A program made the position numbers and the translations under genes. Below are positions 41,244 through 52,692 of a DNA stretch of 64,000 nt, in pieces. The stretch's first letter is position 1. Each line of letters starts with the position of its first letter. The stretch is from Lepidodermella squamata. Taxonomy: Eukaryota > Gastrotricha. The stretch covers positions 1,240,001 to 1,304,000 of the forward strand of contig JBLDXI010000033.1 in assembly GCA_047495785.1 (NCBI GenBank), given 5' to 3'. Under the pieces are notes generated by a model. The model saw only the letters and a list, made by a program, of their open reading frames with translations. It did no database searches and had not been told where the DNA came from.

Positions 41244-43304
41244 CTAGCTGCTGAAGTCATCTGCAGCAGTTCTTCTGAAGTATAGCGAGTAGGGATCGAA
41301 GGTTTGAACACACCCTTGCGTTCTCACCGAACACCGACTTTGATCCGGCCGCCAGTTTATAACGTAGCAGTTAGGTGAAGCATTGCATAGTGCGAAACAT
41401 TCTTCAATGCTCAGCTTAACTTCGCCTATCGCCCGACTTGTACCCTCGATACAGCGCTGATTTTCGGTGGCCAAATAACCTGGATAGCGAGACAAAAGAG
41501 TGCGCCAAGTTGGAGCTGAAGTAGCAGCTGTTCTCGGGGGGATAAAACGGGTTCGAAGTTCGACGAATTCCGTTGTAGTAGTCTGAGGTCTCGGTCTAGT
41601 AGATGAAGTTGGCGACCTTCTAGTCGATGTTGTTGTCATTTCAGCCCTCCCAGTCGTCGTCCACCTAAATTCAGTTGTTGGTAAGGTCGTAGTTGTAGTC
41701 GTCCTCCTAAATGGCGTCGGTTGAGGTGGGGGAGCTCCAGATTGAATGCTGTAAATGAACTCAGTCGGGTCGTCCCATGGGTCTAGCGATTTAGCGAGAA
41801 AATGCGACTGAACATCGATGCGGGTCGTGCATCCAGTTCCTACAGCGGAACATTCAACTTGTGGTATCCAATTAACGCCGATACAATCGTCGGCCTGATC
41901 GCAGATGGCGATGCAATCGTTGATATCGACCGAGGTATCGGCAATCACCCTGCTGCCGACGCATTTCGAGAGCCGGCGCGGTTTGTACCCGGTCGGGTAT
42001 CGAGGCGCGGCGGTTGTAGGCGGGCGTCTAGGCCGGGTTGTTGTCATTTTGAAGTCGAGCCCAACATTACCTCTTTGCCCCATTCTTAGGTAGAAGATAT
42101 ATTCTGACGAGCTATCCATAACGCTGCATCCCATACTGACCCCAGAGCATTGACTCAATTGTAGGTTCCAGTTAAGACCAATGCAATCCGACCGGCTTTT
42201 ACAGAATTCAGTACAGAAAATTAACGTCGAATCTAGCTTAAATATTTGACGTGATCCTTGACATTGGCTCGATTGGTAGACTTCGTAATCTTGACTTGCG
42301 TAGTAAAGACTGGCGGCGTTTTCGCTGTCAGGTTCCTTGTTTAGTGGCCTCAATCGGGCAGAAGCTGACGGAACCTTTTTACGAGTATTCTCGCTGACGT
42401 AGGTCATCGGAATTTTGCGGTATAGGACGGCCAATTCGCGCCGTTCGATTTTGCAATCCATAGTTCGGGAGATGCAAACGCCTAAGGCTGGGTAGACGGT
42501 GAAGCCCTGGCAACGGTTATTCGCGTCGCAGACAGCCGCGCATGATGATATATTCGACTGGGCTGGTCCGATTTGAGTCGCCCTGGCGCCGTTACAGGCC
42601 CACCCAGTCGCTACTCTGTAGTTAGGCATAACCCCACTCGAGTCCCATCGCATCGTGCCTATAATATCGTCTTGTAAATTAGAAATCACTGGGGCGGTAT
42701 TAGGCTGTTCTGACGAGGTGCTCGCGGCTGATTTGAGTAGGAAAACGTATTGAGGATAGCTGCCGTAGATGCAAAATCCAGATGTTGCGTAACAAACGCC
42801 GCTTGTCAGGTCCACATTGACGCCGTAGCACTGAGGATTCGCGTTGCAAGCTTCTTTACAATCTAGGGCCGAGTCCTTGCCCTCGCCGATCAAACGGCTG
42901 TAGCCTCCACTGCAGCGGTAACCTGCTTTTATGACGTAGTCGTCATTAACCGGGTCATCGACGGGCCGTGGAGGGGCGCCGGGTTTGCGGTAGAAGGTGT
43001 AGCCGGAGCTGCGTTCAATTGAACAGCTAGCCGAGGTCAGTGTACACGTAAAAGGGCTTGTGGTCAGCCAATTGAAGCCGATGCAATTGCGCAGTTTGTC
43101 GCATAATTCTGTACATTGACCTCGCGAATTTGTCGGCTCGGCTAGACTTTCACCTCCTAAACACCTTCTACCCTGTTCAGCATTGTAGAGCTGAGCGAAA
43201 GTTTTATCTATAAAATTAAAATTAATCGAAAATAAAATAATGAGGAAAACCTTACCGGTGAGGATCTCGAGTAATATCACAAGGAAGCTTGTGCTAAATT
43301 TCAT
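41244..43304 (-). CDS. Secreted six-module PAN/apple-like protein with Thr/Pro linker
   Basis: Two exons (43304-43256, 43207-41244; 48-nt intron that also keeps the frame) give about 670 residues. Removing the intron creates a clean signal peptide ending TFA. Six modules follow, each about 60-65 residues with six cysteines in the pattern C...C...C-x5-C-[IV/Y]G[FVL]N/INW...C...C (for example LCDKLRNCIGFNW, ACNANPQCYGVNV, LCNASPNCYVINW), as in PAN/apple domains. A Thr/Pro/Arg-rich mucin-like linker (about residues 515-600) separates modules 5 and 6. Such proteins bind proteins or glycans in extracellular matrix or cuticle. Ligand unknown. Confidence 0.82.
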   Translation of the reverse strand: MKFSTSFLVILLEILTGKVFLIILFSINFNFIDKTFAQLYNAEQGRRCLGGESLAEPTNSRGQCTELCDKLRNCIGFNWLTTSPFTCTLTSASCSIERSSGYTFYRKPGAPPRPVDDPVNDDYVIKAGYRCSGGYSRLIGEGKDSALDCKEACNANPQCYGVNVDLTSGVCYATSGFCIYGSYPQYVFLLKSAASTSSEQPNTAPVISNLQDDIIGTMRWDSSGVMPNYRVATGWACNGARATQIGPAQSNISSCAAVCDANNRCQGFTVYPALGVCISRTMDCKIERRELAVLYRKIPMTYVSENTRKKVPSASARLRPLNKEPDSENAASLYYASQDYEVYQSSQCQGSRQIFKLDSTLIFCTEFCKSRSDCIGLNWNLQLSQCSGVSMGCSVMDSSSEYIFYLRMGQRGNVGLDFKMTTTRPRRPPTTAAPRYPTGYKPRRLSKCVGSRVIADTSVDINDCIAICDQADDCIGVNWIPQVECSAVGTGCTTRIDVQSHFLAKSLDPWDDPTEFIYSIQSGAPPPQPTPFRRTTTTTTLPTTEFRWTTTGRAEMTTTSTRRSPTSSTRPRPQTTTTEFVELRTRFIPPRTAATSAPTWRTLLSRYPGYLATENQRCIEGTSRAIGEVKLSIEECFALCNASPNCYVINWRPDQSRCSVRTQGCVQTFDPYSLYFRRTAADDFSS

Positions 43305-45016
43305 TCAAAACGACTAAAAAATTAAATAAATATTAAATAAGGAATAAAATAAGGAATGGACAGTGCTCAAAGAAGGGGGTCATCGCAGGATTAACTGACC
43401 ACGGCAGTTTTTGTATAGCACGCGTAACTCTTTTCATCGCATGACGTTTTTTTCGCCCATTAACATCCTGATTTATACCTCAATTAAATGATTTATTAAT
43501 AAGGTTATATAAAAAGGCCGGTGGGACCGGCGTATTTCGCGTGATGATTAGTAGGACGTAGTTCTGTTTAGGGAGCATGTTATTTTTCTTTGACGATGCT
43601 GTCGGGGTTACGAAAATTGCTTCATTCGCATTCGGGCATAGCGCCACCAACACGTAAGTGGGTGCGTGTATTTACTAATGCTTTCTTCCTCGAAAGTGAC
43701 GTTGACGTAAATAATTGCCTTTTCAACAAGTATAAACATATATACATCAGAACGCACTATGAACTAACGACACGAGCGAGCACTCGTCAACATCTTAGTC
43801 ACCTTGTGGCTACACCTACCTAGTTGTTAGTATAAACGCTACAGCCGCCTTCGTGTGTTCTGGTGTTAAAGTCTCGTATCCATTCTTTGCCTTTCCACGT
43901 ATATTATCGCCGTCGAATGGGCAGAGCTGCTGTGATGCACTCCGGTGAACTTTACAACAACACTACAAGCAGTGTCAACCGTTTATTTCTCTTTAATCAT
44001 CAGCCGACAGCTTGTTAATTCGCCATCAACAACTAGACACGTCCAACGCATCGACGACATTACATAATTCTGCTGTCTATGTGTGAATTGTTCAGGAGAT
44101 TGCACGCTTAGCTTAGCCGGCTTAATACCTTAATCATCGCCATCGAGCCAAAAAAATTTGCGCCGTCATCTTTCTGGTTTATCAGTGAGTCATTCCTGGC
44201 CACACTCCATGTATTAGCATTAAGCGTGATGAATCTTTGAAAAATCCGGCATTTTTTATCTTAAATTTCAATTTTTTTAAATTTTTTATTCAAAAAGATT
44301 TCTGAACCTATTTATTTATTTATCTATTTATTGTTAGTGGTGCCATTTTTTGCTTCGCATTTTCAACATTTATTCATTTTATAAAAAATTCCAAATTCAC
44401 CATGAAATTTCAATCAAAATGAAATGAAAATATTATAAAAAAAATTAGACAGGAAAAATATTCATTTTGATTTGGTTTCTCAATTGTTTCTCAATGGAAA
44501 GATCTTTTACACAACACACAGCTCGATAATACTGGAAAGGTATTTGTTTAGCAAATATCCTAATGCCCCAAGTCAAAGGAGTTGTGTATCAAATCATCTT
44601 TTCACACAACCGACTATTGATTTTCATATAGGTCAAAAATCCAACCGTCTGAGTTTTTGACACTGGACAATTACACAGGACAGGGCGACCTCGTATAGAC
44701 ACGCGTGCGTTCTCGTTCGCCAATAGGGGCTGAATTCGAACTTTTTCGACCCGTTTTAGACATTATATACGCATGTGCATGAGGAAGCCAGACTTTGACC
44801 TTTATCCGCTGTCCAAAAGTGATAAGAGTCGGCCAAATTTCTGATATACAGCAATGCAATACTACTGTCCAGCGATATTGTTGACGTAGCTTATAATAGA
44901 ATTCATGCGTTGTCAAGATAAGCGTGGATATAGTATAAAAAGGCTGAGAGCTACCGCTCATTGCATTTCACTTCCAATTTCTCTGTAAAATTGTTTGAAT
45001 TTCTCAAATCATCATA
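43305..45016. other. Large intergenic region with reductase 4 promoter
   Basis: About 1.7 kb. No gene is supported; short open frames lack recognisable content. An AT-rich tract with TTTATTTATTTATCTATTTATT lies at 44310-44335. Close to reductase 4, TATAAAAAGG at about 44934 and AGATAAG at about 44916 form a promoter, and the sequence from about 44760 resembles, inverted, the region upstream of reductase 5. Confidence 0.45.
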
Positions 45017-46123
45017 ATGTCGACTTACTCGAAGGTTGTTTACCAAAAGTTCGGTAACCCCGATGAAGTTCTGTCACTGCAAAGCGACCCAGTGCCGGCG
45101 TCTCTTCAACCAGGAGAAGCCGAGGTACGCGTCCTGTTGGCACCAGTCAACCCTGCCGACATCATGGCAATACAGGGCCATTACCCGACCCGCCAACCAG
45201 CCCCTGGCGTTCCTGGTCTAGAAGGAGTCGCTGAAATCGTCAAGTCATCAACTGGAGCTTTCCAACCCGGCGACCGTGTACTAGTGCAGACCCCAATTTG
45301 GGGATACTGGCGTCAAGGTGGCGTCGCCCTTGAGAAGGACCTCGTCAAACTGCCGAAAGAGCTTTCCATCGAAGCAGCTGCAACCTTGATTGTCAACCCA
45401 GTCACAGCATATTTGTAAGCCTCCTTAAAATAATTATGTTCAATTCTGAAGTAATTTCTGGAAATAGGATGTTGAAGTACATTGTCCCGATTGCCGCGGG
45501 CGATGTTGTCATTTTCAACGCTGCAAACTCAGCTTTGGGCCAGTTGATGAATCAGATGGCTCGCGACGCTGGCATCAAGACCATCAATGTCGTCCGGGAT
45601 CGTCCCAATCTCCAAGAAGTCGTCACCCTCCTGAAAGGCCTCGGGGCTTCTGCGGTCATCACCGAGGACCAGCTCAAGGCCGGTATTGACAAGCTCAACT
45701 TGGGCCTTCCAGCTCCTAAATTGGCTCTAGACGCTATTGGTGGAGAGTCCGCTCTTCTCCTCGCTGCTGCTTTGGGAAATGGTGGCACCTTGGCTAACTA
45801 CGGCGGTCTATCCGGAAAACCCGTTTTCACATCGCAGGCCGAACTTATTTTCAGAGATATTCACGTTCGTGGATTCTGGCTTACCCAGTAAGCAATCCCA
45901 TATGAAATTTTGATATTTACTAATTCAATTAATTTTTAGATGGGCCTCGACTCACAAACCTGAGGAATTCGGCGCTATAATTGGCGAGGTAGTCAAACTT
46001 TTCGTTACTGGTAAGCTGAAAGAACCGGCTTTCCGCAAATTCCCGGCAGCTCAATTCAAGGAGGCTGTTCAACACGCCGCGAAGGGCTTCACTCAGGAGA
46101 AAGTTCTCTTGCAATTCAACTAA
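45017..46123 (+). CDS. 2-enoyl thioester reductase, MECR/ETR1-like, copy 4
   Basis: Three exons (45017-45414, 45468-45887, 45940-46123) give 333 residues. Catalytic Tyr in IQGHYP; cofactor motif FNAANSALGQ; NVVRDRP kept. Family-level changes shared only with copy 5: PGLE for PGNE, VNPVTAY for VNPCTAY, and DAIGGE for ECVGGE. It is the near-identical inverted partner of copy 5, with the GPCR gene between them; exon 2 differs by a single residue and the first intron by only two or so bases. Confidence 0.9.
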
Positions 46124-46749
46124 ATCTTCAAAGTCTAAGGTTGATATTGAACTGCCTCAAATATCATGCTTGCTGATTGAATCCGTTTTAAAATAAACCA
46201 TTTATCTACTGGATTCAAGCTTTTTGTTGATTTCACGATCGAATATCAAGAATGGAACCAACCATAGATAGAACCGTAAGATAGAAAATACGATAAAATC
46301 TAAGAATCAGCAAAAAAGTTAATTTTTGCCGGTAAAATGGTAACCATTATGGTGCCGAGATGATTTTGATTTTTTGGAATAAATGACACTAGGTATACAA
46401 AGTGCTGCGAAAAGTGCGGAAAAATCAGCCAACAATGGGTGCTTATTTGTCTTGCTCTCATAACTACGTTGAATTAAATCGGCTATAGCTTTTTCGATCT
46501 GATTAAATTTCACGGAATAAAAAATGTTTCAATTACCTTAAGCATGCTGTTGATGTCACCTCGGAGTGTATTATGCTCTTGTATAAGACAAAGCCAGATG
46601 TACGTCATTCGCCCTCATAAGCAAAATTTCTCCGCAGTTCATCGTCTCCGCAAAATCCTACTTTAGAATTAGCCTGATGGATAGATACCTCAGACATGAG
46701 GTGAATTACTGCTACATAAGTTCAGCAAGAGTGAATTCATATTTTTCAG
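46124..46749. other. Intergenic region upstream of the GPCR
   Basis: About 625 nt. AATAAA at 46192 is the likely poly(A) signal of reductase 4. Immediately before the GPCR start codon stands ATATTTTTCAG, a perfect 3' splice site, suggesting a trans-spliced leader or an intron in the 5' UTR. Confidence 0.45.
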
Positions 46750-49236
46750 ATGATGAATAATTTTGTAAAATTACTCTTCATTCTCGGCATCGCCCATGCG
46801 CGTAAGATGAATCAGATTTCCATGCTTGCATTGGTACCGCAATTAATGGAAGAGGTTCATGGAGGCATGAGTTGTCAACTCGCAATGCAAGTCGCCGTCG
46901 ACAGCGCCAATAATCGCTCGGATATCCTCGAAAATTACCACCTTGATATCACCTACGCCGATGAGGGCGAAGATGTGTTCGAAGCGAAAGGCAACGCGAT
47001 CCGGAATTTCTTCAATTTTCTGAACAGCGAAATTCCGGGAAATACAACACTCAGCCCAATAGTTGTTGGAACGGTGAGCCCGAATGGCTGCCAATTTATC
47101 GGAGCCTTTGCGCATCTATTCAACATGGTCGAAATTGGAATTGGCTGCAGTTTGCCCCTCTTCTCAGCAAATCGTAAATATTTTCCGAATTTTTATCGAA
47201 GCGGCATTTCGGACGAAGTTGCTCTCAATTCCGTTAGCAAATTTATCAAAAATGTCGGCCGTTGGTCTCGAGTTGCTATTCTGTCCAGCTCATTTGTCGA
47301 CTACGATTACATTATGGCTGCTCAGGCCTACAAAGCCCTAAGCAATGAAGGGCTAAAGGTTGCTTGGTTTGATGAATTTCCTGGTATCAATGACGGTTTC
47401 ATCTCCTTAAAATCGGCCAACGTTCGAATTATCGTAATTTTCATGCTTCAATACGACCTACTATGGGGAACTTTGTGCCAGTGGCATAGAGTAGGAATCA
47501 CGCCAGATGCTGGCTACATTTTCATTTTCAGAGGAACCCAAGTTTACAACGACCAGCTGATTCAAGCTCTAGATCCTATTTGCCCAAGAAAAATCATCGT
47601 TTCTCAATTTCGAGCCGCATTTTTTGTCGGCGTGATTGATTTTCCGGATTATATGAATGAATCGTATTCGTCCTTGGGCTATGACCTAGCTGGTTTCGAT
47701 GCAAGGTTCTTTCAACTTGTTCGATCTTTTGACATCCCATTTTTTAAGATAGTTAAAGGTTACCAGTTGAGGACTCGATGTCACGATACCATGCTTCAAG
47801 CTATAATGACCTTGGATCAAGCCGAAAAACGCCTAAACTCGATGCTAAATCTAACCCTGGGTGATTATCAGAAATTCCCGGAGATAGTTGCTGAAATAGT
47901 GAATATCAGTGCTTCTCAGGTCCTGTATACCGGTATCCGAGGTATTGGACCTGTCAAGTACTCGGAGAGACTTGAATTCGAACATGAGCCGCAGCATGTT
48001 AAGCAATATTTGCCTGGATCGAACGGCGATGATTTATTTCTATTCAAACTGATTAATACTGGTCGATGGCCTTATAACAGCAGTCATTTTGAGCTAAAGA
48101 AATACGGCGAACCGATTTGGCCGTTTAGCCCCACCCCAGGGCAGCCTCCAAGAGATTCATGGGCGACAAAAGAGGTCATGATTCCACCCTCCGATGCTTT
48201 GCAAATTTTCGTTTTAACAACCGGTGGTTTATTGGGAATTATTCAACTCAGCTTCGCAATTCGAATGCTGGTTATATTCAAGAAAGGCCGGTTGGTTCGA
48301 AGCAGAATGTTATTTCTCACCGGGATTTTCATTTCAAATTTCGCTTCGATGACGTTTGTCCTGGAAACTCCCAACTCTGAAATATGCATCTTGAGGTACG
48401 GCTTAACCGTGATCGCAGTCGCGGTAGTCACTGGATCAATTTACAGCAAATTACTGACGATATTTCGCTATCATCGAGAACAGCAGCATAGCAAGCTATT
48501 TTCAGTCGATCATTCGATCAAATTCGAACATAACACTGGCACTCATCATCATCAGCGTAGGCGATCCAGCACCGTTCAGGCGCATCATTTTCCTGAAAAT
48601 CAATCGATCAGGGAGAGCAGGACATGGTCGATGAGTGTTAGACCTATTCATAGAAATAATCTCGACATCGCTTCCCTGGAAAGGGTCGAAAAAAGTACAA
48701 TTTACCCGGCGTTAATTTTCACGGCGGTTAATTTTGTAATATTGCTTGCCTGGTTTCTAACGAATTCGCCGCGAGTTGAAATTCGAGATTACGCGAAACA
48801 GCCGATCTATTACGAACGAGAATCAGACACTTTCATCAGCCAGAAAGTTGAACAATGCAGCTCTGGCGATCAAATCAGCTGGATCGGAGCATTTATCGGT
48901 ATCCATTCGTTACTTTTGATTCTATCACTTCTCTTGGCTTATGAGTTGCGACATTTCGGGTCTGAGAACGTTCTGTTGGCATCGGATGTCCAGCAAACTA
49001 GGATTTCCGCGATTAACGTTACATTCATGATGATAGCTGTCGTGATCATTATGTTTATTTTTAGCGGTGACTCGCTGATTCAGAGAGAAATCATGGCAAT
49101 ATCGCTGCTGATCAACTCACTGATTTCAACGGTGGTTTTATTCTCCAATAGGTCGCATTTGAAACGAAACTACGACAGCCCGCCACTGCAGGAGGACAAT
49201 AGCCGTCGGCAAACTCGGCCGTCTATTGATCATTAG
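46750..49236 (+). CDS. Class C GPCR, GABA-B receptor-like, intronless
   Basis: An uninterrupted frame of 828 residues. A short signal peptide is followed by a Venus-flytrap ligand-binding domain (about residues 20-450; MSCQLAMQVAVDSANNR, VVGTVSPNGC, YFPNFYRSGISDEVALNSV) like that of GABA-B receptors. Seven hydrophobic segments start near residue 490. The loop between the fourth and fifth segments is His/Arg/Ser-rich and unusually long. It lacks the Cys-rich domain of glutamate receptors, as GABA-B subunits do. The ligand cannot be told. All other multi-domain genes in the window have introns, so this may be a retro-copy that stayed functional. It lies between the inverted reductase pair 4/5. 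Confidence 0.8.
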   Translation: MMNNFVKLLFILGIAHARKMNQISMLALVPQLMEEVHGGMSCQLAMQVAVDSANNRSDILENYHLDITYADEGEDVFEAKGNAIRNFFNFLNSEIPGNTTLSPIVVGTVSPNGCQFIGAFAHLFNMVEIGIGCSLPLFSANRKYFPNFYRSGISDEVALNSVSKFIKNVGRWSRVAILSSSFVDYDYIMAAQAYKALSNEGLKVAWFDEFPGINDGFISLKSANVRIIVIFMLQYDLLWGTLCQWHRVGITPDAGYIFIFRGTQVYNDQLIQALDPICPRKIIVSQFRAAFFVGVIDFPDYMNESYSSLGYDLAGFDARFFQLVRSFDIPFFKIVKGYQLRTRCHDTMLQAIMTLDQAEKRLNSMLNLTLGDYQKFPEIVAEIVNISASQVLYTGIRGIGPVKYSERLEFEHEPQHVKQYLPGSNGDDLFLFKLINTGRWPYNSSHFELKKYGEPIWPFSPTPGQPPRDSWATKEVMIPPSDALQIFVLTTGGLLGIIQLSFAIRMLVIFKKGRLVRSRMLFLTGIFISNFASMTFVLETPNSEICILRYGLTVIAVAVVTGSIYSKLLTIFRYHREQQHSKLFSVDHSIKFEHNTGTHHHQRRRSSTVQAHHFPENQSIRESRTWSMSVRPIHRNNLDIASLERVEKSTIYPALIFTAVNFVILLAWFLTNSPRVEIRDYAKQPIYYERESDTFISQKVEQCSSGDQISWIGAFIGIHSLLLILSLLLAYELRHFGSENVLLASDVQQTRISAINVTFMMIAVVIIMFIFSGDSLIQREIMAISLLINSLISTVVLFSNRSHLKRNYDSPPLQEDNSRRQTRPSIDH

Positions 49237-49702
49237 TTACTGTTATTTTCTGCCTGTTATTTCGTCGGTTGATGATGTAACGAAATCGTCGATGTTCTAA
49301 TAAAAAGACTCATCAACAGCTACACTTTTATTTGATTCGAAATTGAGAAAACTTTGCGAATTTCACCTGACATGAGTCAACAAAAATGTTCATTGGCGGG
49401 TGTAGAAAGGTTTTTGCAGCGGGATAGTAATTACCTACTGCCGATTTTTATTAATCTTCAAAAGTCGCGTCGGCACGAAAAATGATACTTTTTGGAAAAT
49501 CCTGGAAAATAAACTTTATGAAAATGACTAAATTCGTAATTTACAAGCTGCTTGTCACTATATCCTTATCTGGGACAATAATAATATAGCAGCAGGGTCC
49601 CAACATCGCCGTAAAGCTAAGATCAAGCGGACTATTATTTTATTTCAAAGTGTAGATTCAATCAGCAAGCAGAATAATTGAGGCAGCATCGGTTATGAAA
49701 AT
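49237..49702. other. Spacer between convergent GPCR and reductase 5
   Basis: About 465 nt. AATAAA at 49300 is a likely poly(A) signal of the GPCR. No other feature was seen. Confidence 0.35.
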
Positions 49703-50813
49703 TTAGTTGAATTGCAGGAGAACTTTCTCCTGAGTGAAGCCTTTCGTGGCGTGTTGAACAGCTTCCTTGAATTGGGCTGCCGGGAATTTGCGGAAAGCCG
49801 GCTCTTTCAGCTTACCAGTAACGAAAAGCTTGACAACCTCGCCAATAATAGCTCCGAATTCCTCAGGTTTGTGGGTTGAGGCCCATCTTGAAAATAAATT
49901 TAATTAATACACATCAACATTGCACATAATATGATTCCTTACTGAGTAAGCCAGAATCCTCGAACGTGAATATCCCGGAAAATAAGCTCAGCCTGCGAAG
50001 TGAAAACGGGTTTTCCGGACAGTCCGCCGTAGTTAGCCAAGGTGCCGCCATTTCCCAAGGCAGCAGCGAGGTGAAGAGCGGACTCTCCACCAATAGCGTC
50101 TAGAGCCAATTTAGGAGCAGGAAGACCCAAGTTGAGTTTGTCAATGCCGGCTTTGAGCTGGTCCTCGGTGATAACCGCAGATGCGCCAAGGCCTTTCAGC
50201 AGGGTGACGACCTCTTGGAGATTGGGACGATCCCGAACGACATTGATGGTCTTGATGCCTGCGTCACGAGCCATCTGATTCATCAACTGGCCCAAAGCTG
50301 AGTTTGCAGCGTTGAAAATGACAACATCGCCCGCGGCAATCGGGACAATGTACTTCAACATCCTATTTCCAGAAATTATTTCAGAATTGAACATAATTAT
50401 TTTAAGGAGGCTCACAAATATGCCGTGACGGGGTTTACGATCAAGGTAGCAGCAGCTTCGATTGAAAGCTCTTTCGGCAGTTTGACGAGGTCCTTCTCAA
50501 GGGCGACACCACCTTGACGCCAGAGCCCCCAAAGTGGGGTTTGGATCAGGACTCGATCGCCGGGTTGGAAAGCTCCAGTTGATGATTTGACGATTTCAGC
50601 GACTCCTTCTAGACCGGGCACGCCTGGTGCTGGCTGGCGGGTCGGGTAACGGCCTTTGATGGCACCGATGTCAGATGGGTTCACCGGTGACAGCAGAACG
50701 CGTACCTCGGCTTCTCCTGGTTGGAGAGTTGTCGGTACTGGTTCGCTTTGCAGTGATAGAACTTCATCAGGGTTTCCATATGCTTGGTAGACAATCTTCG
50801 AATAGGTCGACAT
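49703..50813 (-). CDS. 2-enoyl thioester reductase, MECR/ETR1-like, copy 5
   Basis: Three exons on the minus strand (50813-50416, 50362-49943, 49886-49703) give 333 residues. Catalytic Tyr in IKGRYP, NAANSALGQ, NVVRDRP and GFWLTQ are kept; VNPVTAY and DAIGGE are shared with copy 4. It is the only copy on the minus strand. Near-identity of exon 2 and intron 1 with copy 4 points to a recent inverted duplication or ongoing gene conversion. A TATA box GTATAAAAGG lies at 50882-50891, about 70 nt upstream of the start. Confidence 0.9.
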
Positions 50814-51582
50814 GGTGATTTATTATTCGAGGAAATTGAAAGGGCAATTGCAAGTGAAATGCAATGAGCGGTATTTTTTGTCCTTTTATACTCTTTATCT
50901 GACCCTCTTTCCTTGGCAGACATCTCGTTTCGAGCTATGTTAACATTATAATACAAAGCCGTATTTTTCAGTCCAAGAAATTTGGCCGACCTCTGGACAT
51001 CGGTATGAAGGTCAAAGTCCGGCTTCTCTCTACACACTCGTATAATACGGTTTGGATTTTTGACCCACATCCAAGTCCGGCTTTTTTATATACGTAAGCG
51101 TGTATAACACGTGGTCGATGTGGTTGAAAAGTTCAAATTGTACATTTATTATTAAATTATTAGATGGTGCTTAGAATTTTCACTGGTTTTCTGCTAGTTA
51201 GCCTATCGCGGTTTACAATCTTATTAATTTTTATTGAATCAGCTGTAATATTTTCCGCAAAGGGTATTGGAGAAATTAGTGGAATCGAGTCCAATGTTGC
51301 TAGGCCTTATCTCTAACACTGCTGAATGAACATATTATTTTTCTAGAAATTACTTTTCTTTTATTAAAGTTTTTATCTACAGTTCCATATCAGCCGCGAG
51401 CTTGAATGTCAGATTGAACATTGACCCCGACCAATTTCAGCTCCAAAACACGTGCCTAAATAATCAATAAAAACGCCCGAGATACGGCCCTCCATATATA
51501 TAAACCCTCGTGCTCAGAAGAAAACGCATTTATTATTTTTGCTGTAGAATTTTTGCGATTAATTTTCCATTGAGTGATCATC
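50814..51582. promoter_or_regulatory. Divergent promoter region of reductases 5 and 6
   Basis: 770 nt. Toward copy 5 (minus): GTATAAAAGG at 50882-50891. Toward copy 6 (plus): TATATATAAA at 51495-51504 and ACACGTGCC at 51448-51456. Short repeats of AAGTCCGGCTT near 51018 and 51073 resemble sequence upstream of copy 4. Confidence 0.5.
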
Positions 51583-52692
51583 ATGACCACAAGCAAGAAG
51601 CTAGTTTATGCAAGCTATGCCGAAGATCCAGCCACCGTGCTGAAGATCGAGGAGGAGACCGTGCCTGAGCCACAGGCCGGCGAACTTCTCGTCAAGGTTC
51701 TGTTCACCCCAATCAACCCTAGCGACAACTTGACTGTTCAAGGCAAATACCTGCACCGCCCGCCTGTCCCGTCGACACCAGGCCTCGAGGGTGTTGTTGA
51801 AGTTGTCAAGTCAAACAGCGCTGCCTTCCAACCTGGCGATCGCGGTCTGATTCAAGCTCAATTCTGGGGCATGTGGCGCCAGTATGGCATTGTTAATGAA
51901 AAGAACTTCAATAAACTGCCCAAGGAGCTGCCAGTCGAAGCTGCAGCTACCTTAATTGTCAACCCATGCACAGCCTATCTGTATGCTGATTTCAAAATTA
52001 TTTAGATTTTTTCAATTTTTCTACCCATTTCTTCAGGATGGTGAAAGAAATCGTTCCGCTCGCTGCTGGAGATGTTCTGATCCAAAATGGAGCCAACTCA
52101 GCCCTGGGTAAAATTGTAATCCAGCTGGCTCGTGCTCATGGAATCAAGACCATCAACGTCGTCCGAAACCGACCGAATCTGCAAGAACTGGTCGATGAGC
52201 TGAAGAAGCTCGGAGCTGATGCTGTCATCACCGACGAGCAGCTGAAGGGCGGTATTGCCAAGTTGAACCTTGGCCTTCCAGCCCCGAAATTGGCCTTGGA
52301 ATGCGTCGGTGGCGAGGCCAGCTTGCACCTTGCTTCGGCCCTGGCGAACGGCGGAACCCTTGCCAACTACGGCCTGTTGACAAACGACCCGGTTTTCACA
52401 TCACAGGCTGACCTCATTTTCCGCGACATTCGAGTTGTTGGTTTCTGGCTGTCAAAGTGAGTTGTCACCAGCTGAAATTTTCCAGCTGTAAAATAATCTT
52501 TTTTTGTTAAGGTGGGTCATGGATCATTCGGCAGAATTCGGCAAGGTTATTCAAGCCGTTGCTGGTCTATACATCAGCAAACAGTTGGAGTTGCCCAAGT
52601 TCCGCAAATTCCCGGTCGAACAATACAAGGAAGCCATCAAGCACTCGCTGACTGGATTCACCAACGAAAAAGTCCTTCTCCAGTTCAACTAA
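51583..52692 (+). CDS. 2-enoyl thioester reductase, MECR/ETR1-like, copy 6
   Basis: Three exons (51583-51980, 52037-52456, 52512-52692) give 332 residues. Start chosen at MTTSKKLVYASY; the upstream frame has no other ATG. Catalytic Tyr in VQGKYL (Leu replaces the usual Pro), PGLE, VNPCTAY, NGANSALGK, NVVRNRP, ECVGGE, GFWLSKW. It is a recent tandem duplicate of copy 7: exon 1 and exon 2 are nearly identical, with differences clustered around the catalytic loop (residues 50-65), possibly reflecting a shift in substrate. Confidence 0.9.

Noticed and set aside
44472-44961. Frames of 62 and 96 codons upstream of reductase 4
   Set aside because: They lie in the promoter region that is partly duplicated upstream of reductase 5, where the frame is not conserved.
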